This document shows positions 7,596 through 16,116 of a DNA stretch of 64,000 nucleotides, one piece after another. Within the stretch, counting starts at the first letter, position 1. Each line of letters starts with the position of its first letter. The stretch lies in assembly GCA_959019775.1 (NCBI GenBank), contig CAUEPS010000003.1, positions 1-64,000 on the forward strand. The letters are read 5' to 3'. A program made the position numbers and the translations under genes. The notes under the pieces are model-generated. The model was not told the origin of the DNA. It saw only the letters and a list, made by a program, of their open reading frames with translations, and searched no databases. The DNA comes from an uncultured Collinsella sp. (GTDB taxonomy: Bacteria > Actinomycetota > Coriobacteriia > Coriobacteriales > Coriobacteriaceae).

Positions 7596-8553
7596 CGAAG
7601 CAGAGGAGACACGCATCGCAAGCGCCACGGACGCTACGGCGCCCACAGGTGACGCCCAGCCCGTCTACCCGCACACCATGCGCCTGCAGCGCTTTTTGGC
7701 GCGCGCGGGCGTGGCGAGCCGCCGCGGCTCGGAGGACCTGATGACCGCAGGCCGCGTGACCGTCAACGGCCAGGTCGCGACCGAACTGGGCACCAAGGTC
7801 GATGTGGACCGCGACCATATCGAGGTCGACGGCATGCCCGTCAAGCTCAACCAGGGTGCCGTGTACCTGATGCTCTACAAACCGACCGGCTACCTCACCA
7901 CCATGAGCGATCCGCAGGAGCGCCCTTGCGTGGCCGACCTGGTACCGCGCGACCGCTTTCCGGGGCTCTTCCCGGTGGGTCGCCTGGACCGCGACACCAC
8001 GGGCCTCTTGCTCTTTACCACCGACGGCGACCTTTCGCAGGATCTGCTGCACCCCAGCAAGCATGTCTACAAGACCTATCAGGCGCTGGTGGACGGCCGC
8101 CTGACCGATCGCGATTTGGAACCGCTGCGTCGCGGCATCGAGCTCGACGACGGCCTGTGTCAGCCGGCAATCTGCCGTGTCATCAACGCGCGCGAGGCCG
8201 AGGCCGTGGCTCCGCAAGGCGTAAAGCCCGGCACCACCGCCGTGGAGGTCATCATCCGCGAGGGACGCAAGAACCAGGTCAAGCGTATGCTAAGCAAGAT
8301 CCACCACCCGGTGATCCGCCTGCATCGCTGCAACTTTGCCGGCCTGGAGCTCAAGGACGTGGCCAAGGGCTCGTGGCGCGAGCTCACCGACCGCGAGGTG
8401 CAGATCCTCAAGGCCGGCGGCACCCCGCCCAAGCAGGCCAGCGCCAAGCGTGGCGCCGCGCCCGCGACCAACACCGCAAGCCGCACGCGTCACCACGGCA
8501 GCCACGGCTCCGCGCCCAAGCGCAACACCTACCGCGAGCGCTACACGGGATAG
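7582..8553 (+). CDS. rluB: RluB/RsuA-family rRNA pseudouridine synthase
   Basis: A 323-residue enzyme with an N-terminal S4 RNA-binding domain (RLQRFLARAGVASRR, about 33-47) and the RsuA-type catalytic motif VGRLDRDTTGLLLFTTDGDL (catalytic Asp in GRLDRDT). RluB converts a uridine near position 2605 of 23S rRNA to pseudouridine; the exact target is inferred from the family. The C-terminus is a basic, disordered tail (KQASAKRGAAP...). The chosen ATG at 7582 overlaps scpB; an in-frame upstream start would lie entirely within scpB. Confidence 0.9.
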   Translation: MTRINEAEETRIASATDATAPTGDAQPVYPHTMRLQRFLARAGVASRRGSEDLMTAGRVTVNGQVATELGTKVDVDRDHIEVDGMPVKLNQGAVYLMLYKPTGYLTTMSDPQERPCVADLVPRDRFPGLFPVGRLDRDTTGLLLFTTDGDLSQDLLHPSKHVYKTYQALVDGRLTDRDLEPLRRGIELDDGLCQPAICRVINAREAEAVAPQGVKPGTTAVEVIIREGRKNQVKRMLSKIHHPVIRLHRCNFAGLELKDVAKGSWRELTDREVQILKAGGTPPKQASAKRGAAPATNTASRTRHHGSHGSAPKRNTYRERYTG

Positions 8554-8619
8554 CCAGCCCGCCAGAAAGCAACGCCCGCGTCCTATACCAGCACGTCAAC
8601 CACCGAAAGGAAGCATTAC

Positions 8620-9306
8620 ATGATCGTCGCCATCGACGGCCCCGCCGGTTCCGGCAAGTCCACCATCGCCAAGGAGATCGCCCGCCAGCTGGGCTTTAAC
8701 AAGCTCGACACGGGTGCCATGTATCGCGCCGTCACCTTCGCCGCGCTCGACCGCGGCATCGATCTGAACGACGAGGCGGCCATCGACGCTCTCGCCGAGC
8801 AGATCGAGATTCGCTTTACCAACGGCACCGGCGAGGACACGCGCCTGACCATCGACGGCAAGGACGCATCGGCTGCCATCCGCACCCCGCAGGTGGACGC
8901 CAACGTCTCCAAGGTCTCGGCTTACCCGGGCGTACGCGCCGCCATGCTCATCCATCAGCGACGCGCCGCCGAGGACCGCGATATCGTGGCCGAGGGTCGC
9001 GACATCGGCACCGTCGTATTCCCCAACGCGCAGGTCAAAGTGTTCCTGACCGCCGACCCGCGCGAGCGCGCCCGTCGCCGCGTGCTGCAGCGTCACCAAA
9101 ATGACGCCCAGCCGCTCACCACAGAGCAGCTCGAGACCGAGGTCGATGAAACCCTCGATGCCCTCAAGCAGCGCGATAAGCTCGACAGCAGCCGCGAGGT
9201 CGCGCCGCTCGTGCCCGCCGAGGACGCGGTGCACGTCGACTCCACCGCCCACACCATCGACGAGGTCGTCTCGATAATCGAGGACCTCATCAACCAAAGG
9301 AGGTAG
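8620..9306 (+). CDS. cmk: Cytidylate kinase
   Basis: A 228-residue P-loop kinase that phosphorylates CMP and dCMP. It has Walker A GPAGSGKST (about 7-15), the CMP-binding region LDTGAMYRA, and the DIGTVVFPNA segment with the RERARRR lid. An AAAGGAAG site precedes the ATG. Its neighbours rluB upstream and plsC/ispH downstream are a conserved order in Gram-positives. Confidence 0.96.
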   Translation: MIVAIDGPAGSGKSTIAKEIARQLGFNKLDTGAMYRAVTFAALDRGIDLNDEAAIDALAEQIEIRFTNGTGEDTRLTIDGKDASAAIRTPQVDANVSKVSAYPGVRAAMLIHQRRAAEDRDIVAEGRDIGTVVFPNAQVKVFLTADPRERARRRVLQRHQNDAQPLTTEQLETEVDETLDALKQRDKLDSSREVAPLVPAEDAVHVDSTAHTIDEVVSIIEDLINQRR

Positions 9307-9309
9307 CCC

Positions 9310-10038
9310 ATGCGCCTGTTTAAGCAGACGCCCGAGGATTACTACAACGCCCCCTACGCCGAGTTCCCGGCGCTCATCCGCGGCACCGTCGTCGTGGTCA
9401 TGGGCATCCTGTGGGTCTTCTCCAAGCTTATGTGGCGCTGGAAGGTCGAGGATGCCGACCTGCTGTTTGAGCGCCAGGAAGGCCGCGGCAGCGTAGTCAT
9501 CTGCAACCACACCTCGATGGCCGAACTCTTGGCCGTGGAGACGGCGCTGTTCTTTGGCGGCCGCCGCATCCGCCCCATCTTTAAGTCCGAGTTCGCTAAG
9601 AGCAAGATTGTGCGCTGGGCTTTTAGCCGCGTGGGCGGCATTCCCGTCGAGCGCGGCACCGCCGACATGAAGTGTCTGCGCGCCGCCCAGCATGCACTGC
9701 AGCGCGGTGAGGATGTCCTGATCTTCCCCGAGGGTACGCGCATCCGCTCGCGCGAGACCAAGCCCGAGGTCCATGGCGGCTTTGCGCTTATCGCCCAGAT
9801 GGGCAAGGCTCCCGTCAACCCACTCGCCATTTGTGGCTGGTCCGATATCACGCCCAAAGGCAAAAAGCTCATGCGCCCCAAAAAGTGCTGGATCCGCGCC
9901 GGCAAGGCCATCTCGCTATCCGACGCACCGGCCGAGCTTAAGCGCAAGGAGCGCCTGGCATGGTTTGAGTCCGAGGCCATGAACCGCGTCTACGCCATGC
10001 GCGACGAGCTGTGCGACGAGCATCCGGGCAGGTTCTAG
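9310..10038 (+). CDS. plsC: 1-acyl-sn-glycerol-3-phosphate acyltransferase
   Basis: A 242-residue membrane-associated acyltransferase with a hydrophobic N-terminal helix (about 24-42). Motif I reads NHTSMAE (H67 and E72) where most PlsC proteins have NHxxxxD; motif III is FPEGTR (about 138-143). It acylates lysophosphatidate in the second step of phospholipid synthesis, complementing plsY downstream. Only 3 nt separate it from cmk, so the two are likely co-transcribed. The Glu in motif I is unusual. Confidence 0.88.
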   Translation: MRLFKQTPEDYYNAPYAEFPALIRGTVVVVMGILWVFSKLMWRWKVEDADLLFERQEGRGSVVICNHTSMAELLAVETALFFGGRRIRPIFKSEFAKSKIVRWAFSRVGGIPVERGTADMKCLRAAQHALQRGEDVLIFPEGTRIRSRETKPEVHGGFALIAQMGKAPVNPLAICGWSDITPKGKKLMRPKKCWIRAGKAISLSDAPAELKRKERLAWFESEAMNRVYAMRDELCDEHPGRF

Positions 10039-10040
10039 CC

Positions 10041-10937
10041 ATGTGTGAGAACGTCATGAATACTGCCGCGACCGCCGCTGAGGAGGTCGTCCCCACCATA
10101 GAAATCGCTGCCCACGCCGGCACCTGCTACGGCGTGCAGCGTGCGCTCGACATGGCACTGGCCGCCGCGCCGCAGGCGGAGGAGAGCGCTCAGGTCCACA
10201 CGCTGGGCCCGCTCATCCATAACCCCATCGTGGTACGCGAGCTTGCCGAGGCAGGCGTTGGTCTGGCAGACACCTTGGACGACGCCGCATCGGGCACCGT
10301 GATCATTCGCGCGCACGGTGTGGTGCCGCAGGTCATTGACGCCGCTCGCGAGCGTGGCCTTACCGTGGTCGACGCCACCTGTCCCTACGTGAAGAAGGTC
10401 CATGTGGCGGCCGAGCGCCTAGTGCGCGAGGGCTACCGCGTGATCGTCGTGGGCGAGCCGGGCCATCCCGAGGTCGAGGGCATTCTGGGCCACGCCGGTG
10501 ATGACGCTCAAGTCGTGAGCTGCGCCGCCGACGCCGACGCGCTGGCGCTCACGGGCAAGGTGGGTCTGGTTGTGCAGACCACCCAAACCGCGCAGAACCT
10601 GGCCGAGGTTGTGTCCTCCATCACCCCGCGCGTGCAGGAACTGCGCGTGATCAACACCATCTGCGCAGCCACGAGCGAGCGCCAGCAAGCGGCGGCAACC
10701 CTCGCCAACCGCTGTGATTGCATGGTCGTCGTGGGCGGAAAGAATTCGGGCAACACGCGCCGCCTGGCGCAGATTTGTGCCGATGTCTGCGAGCACACGC
10801 ATCACATCGAGGAAGCTTCCGAGCTCGAGGCCGCATGGTTTGCCAACGCGCGCCACATTGGCATCACCGCCGGAGCCTCCACCCCGCAAGAACACATCGA
10901 ACGCGCCGTTGCGCGCATCAAGGAGCTTTGCCGCTAA
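10041..10937 (+). CDS. ispH: 4-hydroxy-3-methylbut-2-enyl diphosphate reductase
   Basis: A 298-residue iron-sulfur enzyme making IPP and DMAPP in the last step of the MEP pathway. The three cluster cysteines are visible in HAGTCYGVQRA, DATCPYVKKVH and NTICAATSERQ. The start at ATG 10041 lies 2 nt after the plsC stop; ATG 10056 is possible. The next gene follows after 2 nt. Confidence 0.95.
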   Translation: MCENVMNTAATAAEEVVPTIEIAAHAGTCYGVQRALDMALAAAPQAEESAQVHTLGPLIHNPIVVRELAEAGVGLADTLDDAASGTVIIRAHGVVPQVIDAARERGLTVVDATCPYVKKVHVAAERLVREGYRVIVVGEPGHPEVEGILGHAGDDAQVVSCAADADALALTGKVGLVVQTTQTAQNLAEVVSSITPRVQELRVINTICAATSERQQAAATLANRCDCMVVVGGKNSGNTRRLAQICADVCEHTHHIEEASELEAAWFANARHIGITAGASTPQEHIERAVARIKELCR

Positions 10938-10939
10938 TC

Positions 10940-12382
10940 ATGGACCAGACCGTACCCGCATACGCCGCCGAGGTGGCCGATTACGGGCGCAGCCGCGACC
11001 CCGAGCCGGGTGAGGGCGCGCTCGTAAAGAACGTGCGTCCCGAGTCGCCCGCATGGGATGTGGGTATCGAGCCGGGCATGCGCGTGCTCACGGTCAACGG
11101 CGAGAAGCTGACCGATATGATCGTGTGGCTCTGGGAGGCAGACGACGACACCGTCGAGCTGGAGGTATTCGATCCGCGCGACGGCACTGTCACCCCCGTG
11201 GAGCTCGACCGCTTCCCGGGAGAGGACTGGGGCCTTGAGTTCGATGGCCCCATCTTTGACGGCATGCGTACCTGCGTAAACGCCTGTGTGTTCTGCTTTA
11301 TGACCATGCTGCCCAAGGGCGGTCGCTCCACGCTCTACATCCGCGATGACGACTATCGCCTGAGCTTTTTGCAGGGCAACTTTGTCACGCTCACGAACCT
11401 TTCCGACGAGGACGTGCAAAACGTTATCGATCGCAACATGAGTCCGATGAACGTGTCGGTCCACGCCGTGAGCCCCGATGTCCGCCGCCGCATGATGGGC
11501 CGCAACGCCCAGCGCGGCATGGACGTGCTCGAGGCCATCATGGCCGCCGGCATCGAGATTCACGCGCAGATCGTGTTGTGCCCCGGCATGAACGACGGCG
11601 AGGAGCTGGAAAAGACCCTGCGCTACTGCGAGGAACATGAGCAGATCACCAGCCTGGGCATTGTGCCGCTCGGTTTTACCAAGCACCAGAACCGCTTTAG
11701 CTGGTCCTATAGCGACAAGCCCGAGCTGGCGCGCGAGACTATCGCCATGATCCGCCCCTTCCAGGACCGCGCCTACGAGCGTTTTGGCCGCCACACCTTC
11801 CAGATGAGCGACGAGTTCTATCTGGACGCCGGCATCGAGCCTCCCGAGGCCGATTTCTACGACGGCTACCCACAGTACTACGACGGTATCGGTATGATCC
11901 GCTCGTATCTGGACGAGACCGATGACGTGCTGTCCGCCGATGCCGAACGCCTGCGCCGCGTTCGCGAGGCAATCGCCGCCCGTGGCCAGCGTCTGCTGTG
12001 CCTCTCGGGCGCCAGCGCACGCGATACCGTGGCCCGCTTCGTGGAGTCTCCACAGGGCCTTTCCGGCACCGTCACGGCCATCAAAAACCGCTACTTCGGC
12101 GGCAACGTGGACGTGACCGGCCTCATCGTCGCGAGCGACATCCTGGAGCAGCTGCCGCAAGATCTGTCGGGGGTTATGCTCTTTGTGCCTAAGCTCATGT
12201 TCAACGCTGACGGCATGACGCTTGACGAGTATCATCGTGACGATTTACTCGCAAGCCTTACCAGTCGCGGCGCCGAGGTTCATGTGGTGTCGACCATGCC
12301 GCATGAGCTGCTCGATACCCTTGAGCACATCCTTGGCATTGTGCCTGCCGACTCTACTAATTCCACTGACCCTACCCATTAA
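10940..12382 (+). CDS. DUF512 radical SAM protein with N-terminal PDZ-like domain
   Basis: A 480-residue protein. The first ~85 residues form a PDZ-like domain (GALVKNVRPESPAWDVGIEPG). Next comes a radical-SAM-type cysteine motif CVNACVFC (C-x3-C-x2-C, about 113-120), a TIM-barrel-like core and the DUF512 C-terminus. The family often sits beside der in Gram-positives and cyanobacteria, as here, which hints at a ribosome- or translation-linked role. Its reaction is unknown. The start ATG 10940 lies 2 nt after ispH; no separate promoter is seen. Confidence 0.85.
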   Translation: MDQTVPAYAAEVADYGRSRDPEPGEGALVKNVRPESPAWDVGIEPGMRVLTVNGEKLTDMIVWLWEADDDTVELEVFDPRDGTVTPVELDRFPGEDWGLEFDGPIFDGMRTCVNACVFCFMTMLPKGGRSTLYIRDDDYRLSFLQGNFVTLTNLSDEDVQNVIDRNMSPMNVSVHAVSPDVRRRMMGRNAQRGMDVLEAIMAAGIEIHAQIVLCPGMNDGEELEKTLRYCEEHEQITSLGIVPLGFTKHQNRFSWSYSDKPELARETIAMIRPFQDRAYERFGRHTFQMSDEFYLDAGIEPPEADFYDGYPQYYDGIGMIRSYLDETDDVLSADAERLRRVREAIAARGQRLLCLSGASARDTVARFVESPQGLSGTVTAIKNRYFGGNVDVTGLIVASDILEQLPQDLSGVMLFVPKLMFNADGMTLDEYHRDDLLASLTSRGAEVHVVSTMPHELLDTLEHILGIVPADSTNSTDPTH

Positions 12383-12392
12383 AGGAGAGCAG

Positions 12393-13727
12393 ATGAAACC
12401 TATCGTCGCCGTCGTCGGACGCCCCAATGTGGGCAAGTCCACGCTCGTTAACCGCCTGGCCCAAACCTCGGACGCCATTGTCCACGAGTCCCGCGGCGTC
12501 ACGCGCGACCGCTCGTATCACACGGCCGATTGGAACGGCCGCGAGTTCACCATCGTCGACACGGGCGGTATCGAGCCGCTCAAGAGCGACGACGTCTTTG
12601 CCACGTCCATCCGCGACCAGGCGCTCGCCGCCGCCGAGGAAGCCGCCGTCATCCTGTTTGTGGTCGACGGCCGCACCGGCGTCACCGAGGAGGACGAGTC
12701 GGTCGCACGCATGCTCAAGCGCTGCGACAAGCCGGTCTTTCTGCTGGTGAACAAGCTCGACAACCCCGATCGCGAGAACGACAGCATCTGGGAGTTCTAT
12801 TCGCTCGGCATCGGTGAGCCTACGCCGCTCTCGGCCCTTCACGGCCATGGCACGGGCGACCTGCTCGACGACATCGTGGCCTTGCTCCCCGAGGAAGAGG
12901 ACGAGGTCGCCGACGAGTTCCCCGATGCACTGAACGTCGCCATCATCGGCCGCCCCAACGCTGGCAAGTCCTCGCTGTTCAACCGCATTCTGGGCGCCGA
13001 CCGCTCTATCGTGTCCAACATCGCCGGCACCACGCGCGACGCCATCGATACCGTCGTCGAGCGCAACGGCAAACACTACCGCATGGTCGACACCGCGGGC
13101 ATTCGCAAGAAGAGCACCGTGTACGAGAACATCGAGTACTACTCCATGGTCCGCGGCCTGCGCGCCATCGATCGTGCCGACGTGGCGCTACTCGTCGTCG
13201 ACGCCTCCGTGGGCGTTACCGAGCAGGACCAGAAGGTCATGGGCTTGGCCATCGAGCGCGGCTGCGCCATCGTGGTGCTGCTCAACAAGTGGGACCTGCT
13301 CGACGACGACCGCAAGCGCGAGGCCTGCATGGAGACCATCGACCGCCGTCTGGGCGTCATGGCTCCCTGGGCCCAGTACCTGCGCATCTCGGCCCTGACC
13401 GGCCGCGGCATCGAGAAGATCTGGGCGATGGTCGACGCCGCCGAAAAGACGCGCTCGCAGAAGATCAGCACCTCGCGCCTCAACACGTTCCTCACCGACC
13501 TGCGCGAGTTCGGTCATACCGTGGTGGACGGCAAGCGCCGCCTGCGCATGCACTACGTGACCCAGACGGGCGTCAACCCGCCGACGTTCACGTTTTTCGT
13601 CAACCATAGCGACCTGGTCAACGACACCTACCAGCGCTACGTAGAGAACCGCATGCGCTCGACCTTCGACTTTGCCGGCACTCCCATTCGACTCTTCTTT
13701 AGGAAGAAGGAGCAAAAGGATGCTTAA
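12393..13727 (+). CDS. der: Ribosome biogenesis GTPase Der (EngA)
   Basis: A 444-residue protein with two consecutive GTPase domains: GRPNVGKS near residue 9 and GRPNAGKS near residue 188, with their DTGG/DTAG and NKLD/NKWD motifs. A C-terminal KH-like domain follows. It acts in 50S subunit assembly. The start is set by AAAGGAGA 7 nt before ATG 12393; a longer frame would extend into the previous gene. It overlaps plsY by 8 nt. Confidence 0.96.
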   Translation: MKPIVAVVGRPNVGKSTLVNRLAQTSDAIVHESRGVTRDRSYHTADWNGREFTIVDTGGIEPLKSDDVFATSIRDQALAAAEEAAVILFVVDGRTGVTEEDESVARMLKRCDKPVFLLVNKLDNPDRENDSIWEFYSLGIGEPTPLSALHGHGTGDLLDDIVALLPEEEDEVADEFPDALNVAIIGRPNAGKSSLFNRILGADRSIVSNIAGTTRDAIDTVVERNGKHYRMVDTAGIRKKSTVYENIEYYSMVRGLRAIDRADVALLVVDASVGVTEQDQKVMGLAIERGCAIVVLLNKWDLLDDDRKREACMETIDRRLGVMAPWAQYLRISALTGRGIEKIWAMVDAAEKTRSQKISTSRLNTFLTDLREFGHTVVDGKRRLRMHYVTQTGVNPPTFTFFVNHSDLVNDTYQRYVENRMRSTFDFAGTPIRLFFRKKEQKDA

Positions 13728-14403
13728 TCCGATTCTGCTGACCGTCATCTGCGCTGTGGTCTCGTTCTTTATCGGAGCGATTCCGTTTGGCCTGATCCTG
13801 GGCCGCGTGTTTAACCACACGGACATTCGCAAGGCGGGCTCCGGCAACATCGGCACCACCAACGCCCTGCGCGTAGCCGGCCCCAAGGTCGCGGCGCTCA
13901 CGCTGCTGCTCGACTGCCTTAAGGGCGCTATCTGCGTCCTTATCGCCCGTCCGCTCATTGCGAGCGTGGGCTATGGCTTCCCTGTGAGCATCATGGCTCC
14001 CGGTGCCGCCGGCGACTGGATGCTCGGCGTCATTTGCCTGGCTGCTGTTTGGGGACACATCTTCTCGCCCTACCTTAACTTCCACGGCGGTAAGGGTATC
14101 GCCGTGGGCCTGGGCGTGATTCTTGCCTGGTACTGGCCCATCGGACTTTCGCTGCTGGGCATGTTTATCGTGGCCGTCGCCATCACCAAATATGTGTCGG
14201 TGGGCTCACTTGCCGCCGCCATCGGCCTTCCCATCGCTGCCTGCGCGGTCTTTCCGTACAGCAGCCTGGGGCTCAAGTTTTGCATGGCGATGATCGGCAT
14301 CACCGTAGTGTGGGCCCATCGCTCGAATATCCAAAAGCTCATGGCCGGTAAGGAGTCCAAGCTCTCGTTTACCAAGCGCGTCACCGAACCCGACGATAAG
14401 TAG
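13720..14403 (+). CDS. plsY: Acyl-phosphate:glycerol-3-phosphate acyltransferase
   Basis: A 227-residue integral membrane enzyme that transfers acyl groups from acyl-phosphate to glycerol 3-phosphate, the first step of phospholipid synthesis. The family motifs SGNIGTTNALR (about 36-46) and HGGKGIAVGLG (about 122-132) are present, with about five membrane helices. It overlaps der and is followed by gpsA, which supplies its substrate. Confidence 0.95.
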   Translation: MLNPILLTVICAVVSFFIGAIPFGLILGRVFNHTDIRKAGSGNIGTTNALRVAGPKVAALTLLLDCLKGAICVLIARPLIASVGYGFPVSIMAPGAAGDWMLGVICLAAVWGHIFSPYLNFHGGKGIAVGLGVILAWYWPIGLSLLGMFIVAVAITKYVSVGSLAAAIGLPIAACAVFPYSSLGLKFCMAMIGITVVWAHRSNIQKLMAGKESKLSFTKRVTEPDDK

Positions 14404-14412
14404 GAGAGAGTC

Positions 14413-15420
14413 ATGAATGTTGCGCTGATTGGCTCCGGCTCCTGGGGAACCGCCGTCGCCGGCCTTGCCGCCGCGCGAGCCGAGCGCGTGACCATGTGGG
14501 CCCATAGCGAGCAGACGGCCGCCGGCATTAACGGTGAGCATCGCAACCCCCGCTATCTGGTGGACTACGTGCTGCCGGAAAACGTTGTCGCCACGACCGA
14601 CTTGGCCCAGGCACTCGCCGGCGCCGAGGCCATCATCTTTGCCGTGCCTTCGACGCACCTGCGAAATGTCTGCCACCAGGCGGCGCCGTTCATCGCGGAC
14701 GAGACGCCGGTTCTGTGTCTCACCAAGGGCATCGAGCCCGAGTCCGGCCTGCTCATGAGCGAGGTCATCGCCAGCGAGATCGGCAACGAAGTGCGCGTGG
14801 CGGCACTCTCGGGCCCCAACCATGCCGAGGAGATTTGCCGCGGCGGGCTCTCTGCCGCCGTCATCGCCAGCGAAGATCCGCAAGTGGGGGAGACCTTTAA
14901 GGAACTGCTGCTTTCCACGGCCTTCCGCATCTACCTGTCGCAGGACATGACCGGCGTCGAGGTATGCGGCGCCATGAAAAACGTCATCGCTATCGTGTGC
15001 GGCATCTCTGCCGGTACCGGCGCGGGCGACAACACGCTTGCTCTTATCATGACGCGCGGCCTGGCAGAGATCAGCCGCCTGGTGCACGCCCGCGGCGGTC
15101 AGGCCATGACTTGCATGGGACTTGCCGGCATGGGCGACCTTATCGCCACTTGCACCTCGGAGCATTCGCGCAACCGCACCTTTGGCTACGAGTTCGCGCA
15201 TGGCGTGTCGCTCGACGAGTACCAGGCGCGCACGCATATGGTGGTCGAGGGTGCCGTCGCGGCCCGCAGCGTCAGCGAGCTCGCCCGTTCACTGGGCGTA
15301 GACATTCCGCTCACCTTTGCCGTGGAGCAAACGCTCTACAACGGTGTTACTTTGGATAGGGCGCTCGAGATCCTTACCGACCGCGTCCCCTCTCAAGAGT
15401 TCTACGGACTCGCCGACTAG
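14413..15420 (+). CDS. gpsA: NAD(P)-dependent glycerol-3-phosphate dehydrogenase
   Basis: A 335-residue cytosolic enzyme reducing dihydroxyacetone phosphate to glycerol 3-phosphate. It shows the Rossmann motif GSGSWGTA (residues 7-14), the LSGPNHAEEI substrate region and GAMKNVIAI with the catalytic lysine. It starts 9 nt after plsY behind a GGAGAG site, making a der-plsY-gpsA unit. Confidence 0.96.
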   Translation: MNVALIGSGSWGTAVAGLAAARAERVTMWAHSEQTAAGINGEHRNPRYLVDYVLPENVVATTDLAQALAGAEAIIFAVPSTHLRNVCHQAAPFIADETPVLCLTKGIEPESGLLMSEVIASEIGNEVRVAALSGPNHAEEICRGGLSAAVIASEDPQVGETFKELLLSTAFRIYLSQDMTGVEVCGAMKNVIAIVCGISAGTGAGDNTLALIMTRGLAEISRLVHARGGQAMTCMGLAGMGDLIATCTSEHSRNRTFGYEFAHGVSLDEYQARTHMVVEGAVAARSVSELARSLGVDIPLTFAVEQTLYNGVTLDRALEILTDRVPSQEFYGLAD

Positions 15421-15438
15421 CGCAGAAAGGCTACTACC

Positions 15439-16110
15439 ATGGGTTCCATCAAAATCGCTCCGTCCATCCTTTCGGCCGATATGGCTAACCTCAAGGGCGA
15501 CCTCGACAAGATCGCCGGTGCCGACTACGTGCACTTCGACGTCATGGACGGTCACTTTACCGGCAACCTGACCTTTGGCGTCGATATCCTCAAGGCCGTC
15601 AAGCGTTCCACCAACGTGCCGGTCGACGCGCACCTGATGGTGTCGAACCCCGACGAGACGGTCGATTGGTACGCCGACGCCGGCGCCGATATGATCACCG
15701 TGCACTACGAGGCTTCCACGCACCTGCACCGCACGCTCACGCATCTGCAGCAGCGCGGCGTCAAGGCCGGCGTGGTGCTCAACCCCGCCACCCCCGTGTG
15801 CGTACTCGAGAGCATCATCGACGTTGTCGATATGGTGCTGCTGATGAGCGTGAACCCTGGCTTTGGCGGCCAGAGCTTTATCCCCGGCACCATCGCCAAA
15901 CTGCACGAGCTTACGGCCATGTGCGAGCGCCACGGCGTTTCGCCCCTCATCGAGGTCGACGGCGGCATCTCTTCCAAGAACATCGCCGAGGTCGTCAAGG
16001 CCGGCGCCAACGTGCTCGTAGCCGGCTCCGCCGTATTTAAGTCCGAAGATCCCGCCGCCGAGGTTGCGCTGCTGCAGAAGCTGGGCAATGAGGCAGCACA
16101 GGAGGCATAA
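15439..16110 (+). CDS. rpe: Ribulose-phosphate 3-epimerase
   Basis: A 223-residue TIM-barrel enzyme of the pentose phosphate pathway interconverting ribulose 5-phosphate and xylulose 5-phosphate. Typical motifs are APSILSADMANL, HFDVMDGHF, VNPGFGGQ and EVDGGI. An AGAAAGG site precedes the ATG. Confidence 0.95.
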   Translation: MGSIKIAPSILSADMANLKGDLDKIAGADYVHFDVMDGHFTGNLTFGVDILKAVKRSTNVPVDAHLMVSNPDETVDWYADAGADMITVHYEASTHLHRTLTHLQQRGVKAGVVLNPATPVCVLESIIDVVDMVLLMSVNPGFGGQSFIPGTIAKLHELTAMCERHGVSPLIEVDGGISSKNIAEVVKAGANVLVAGSAVFKSEDPAAEVALLQKLGNEAAQEA

Positions 16111-16116
16111 ACCCTT

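Noticed and set aside
12222..12392. Extended N-terminus for Der
   Set aside because: This would lie within the DUF512 gene in another frame. AAAGGAGA directly precedes ATG 12393, after which the canonical Der sequence begins.
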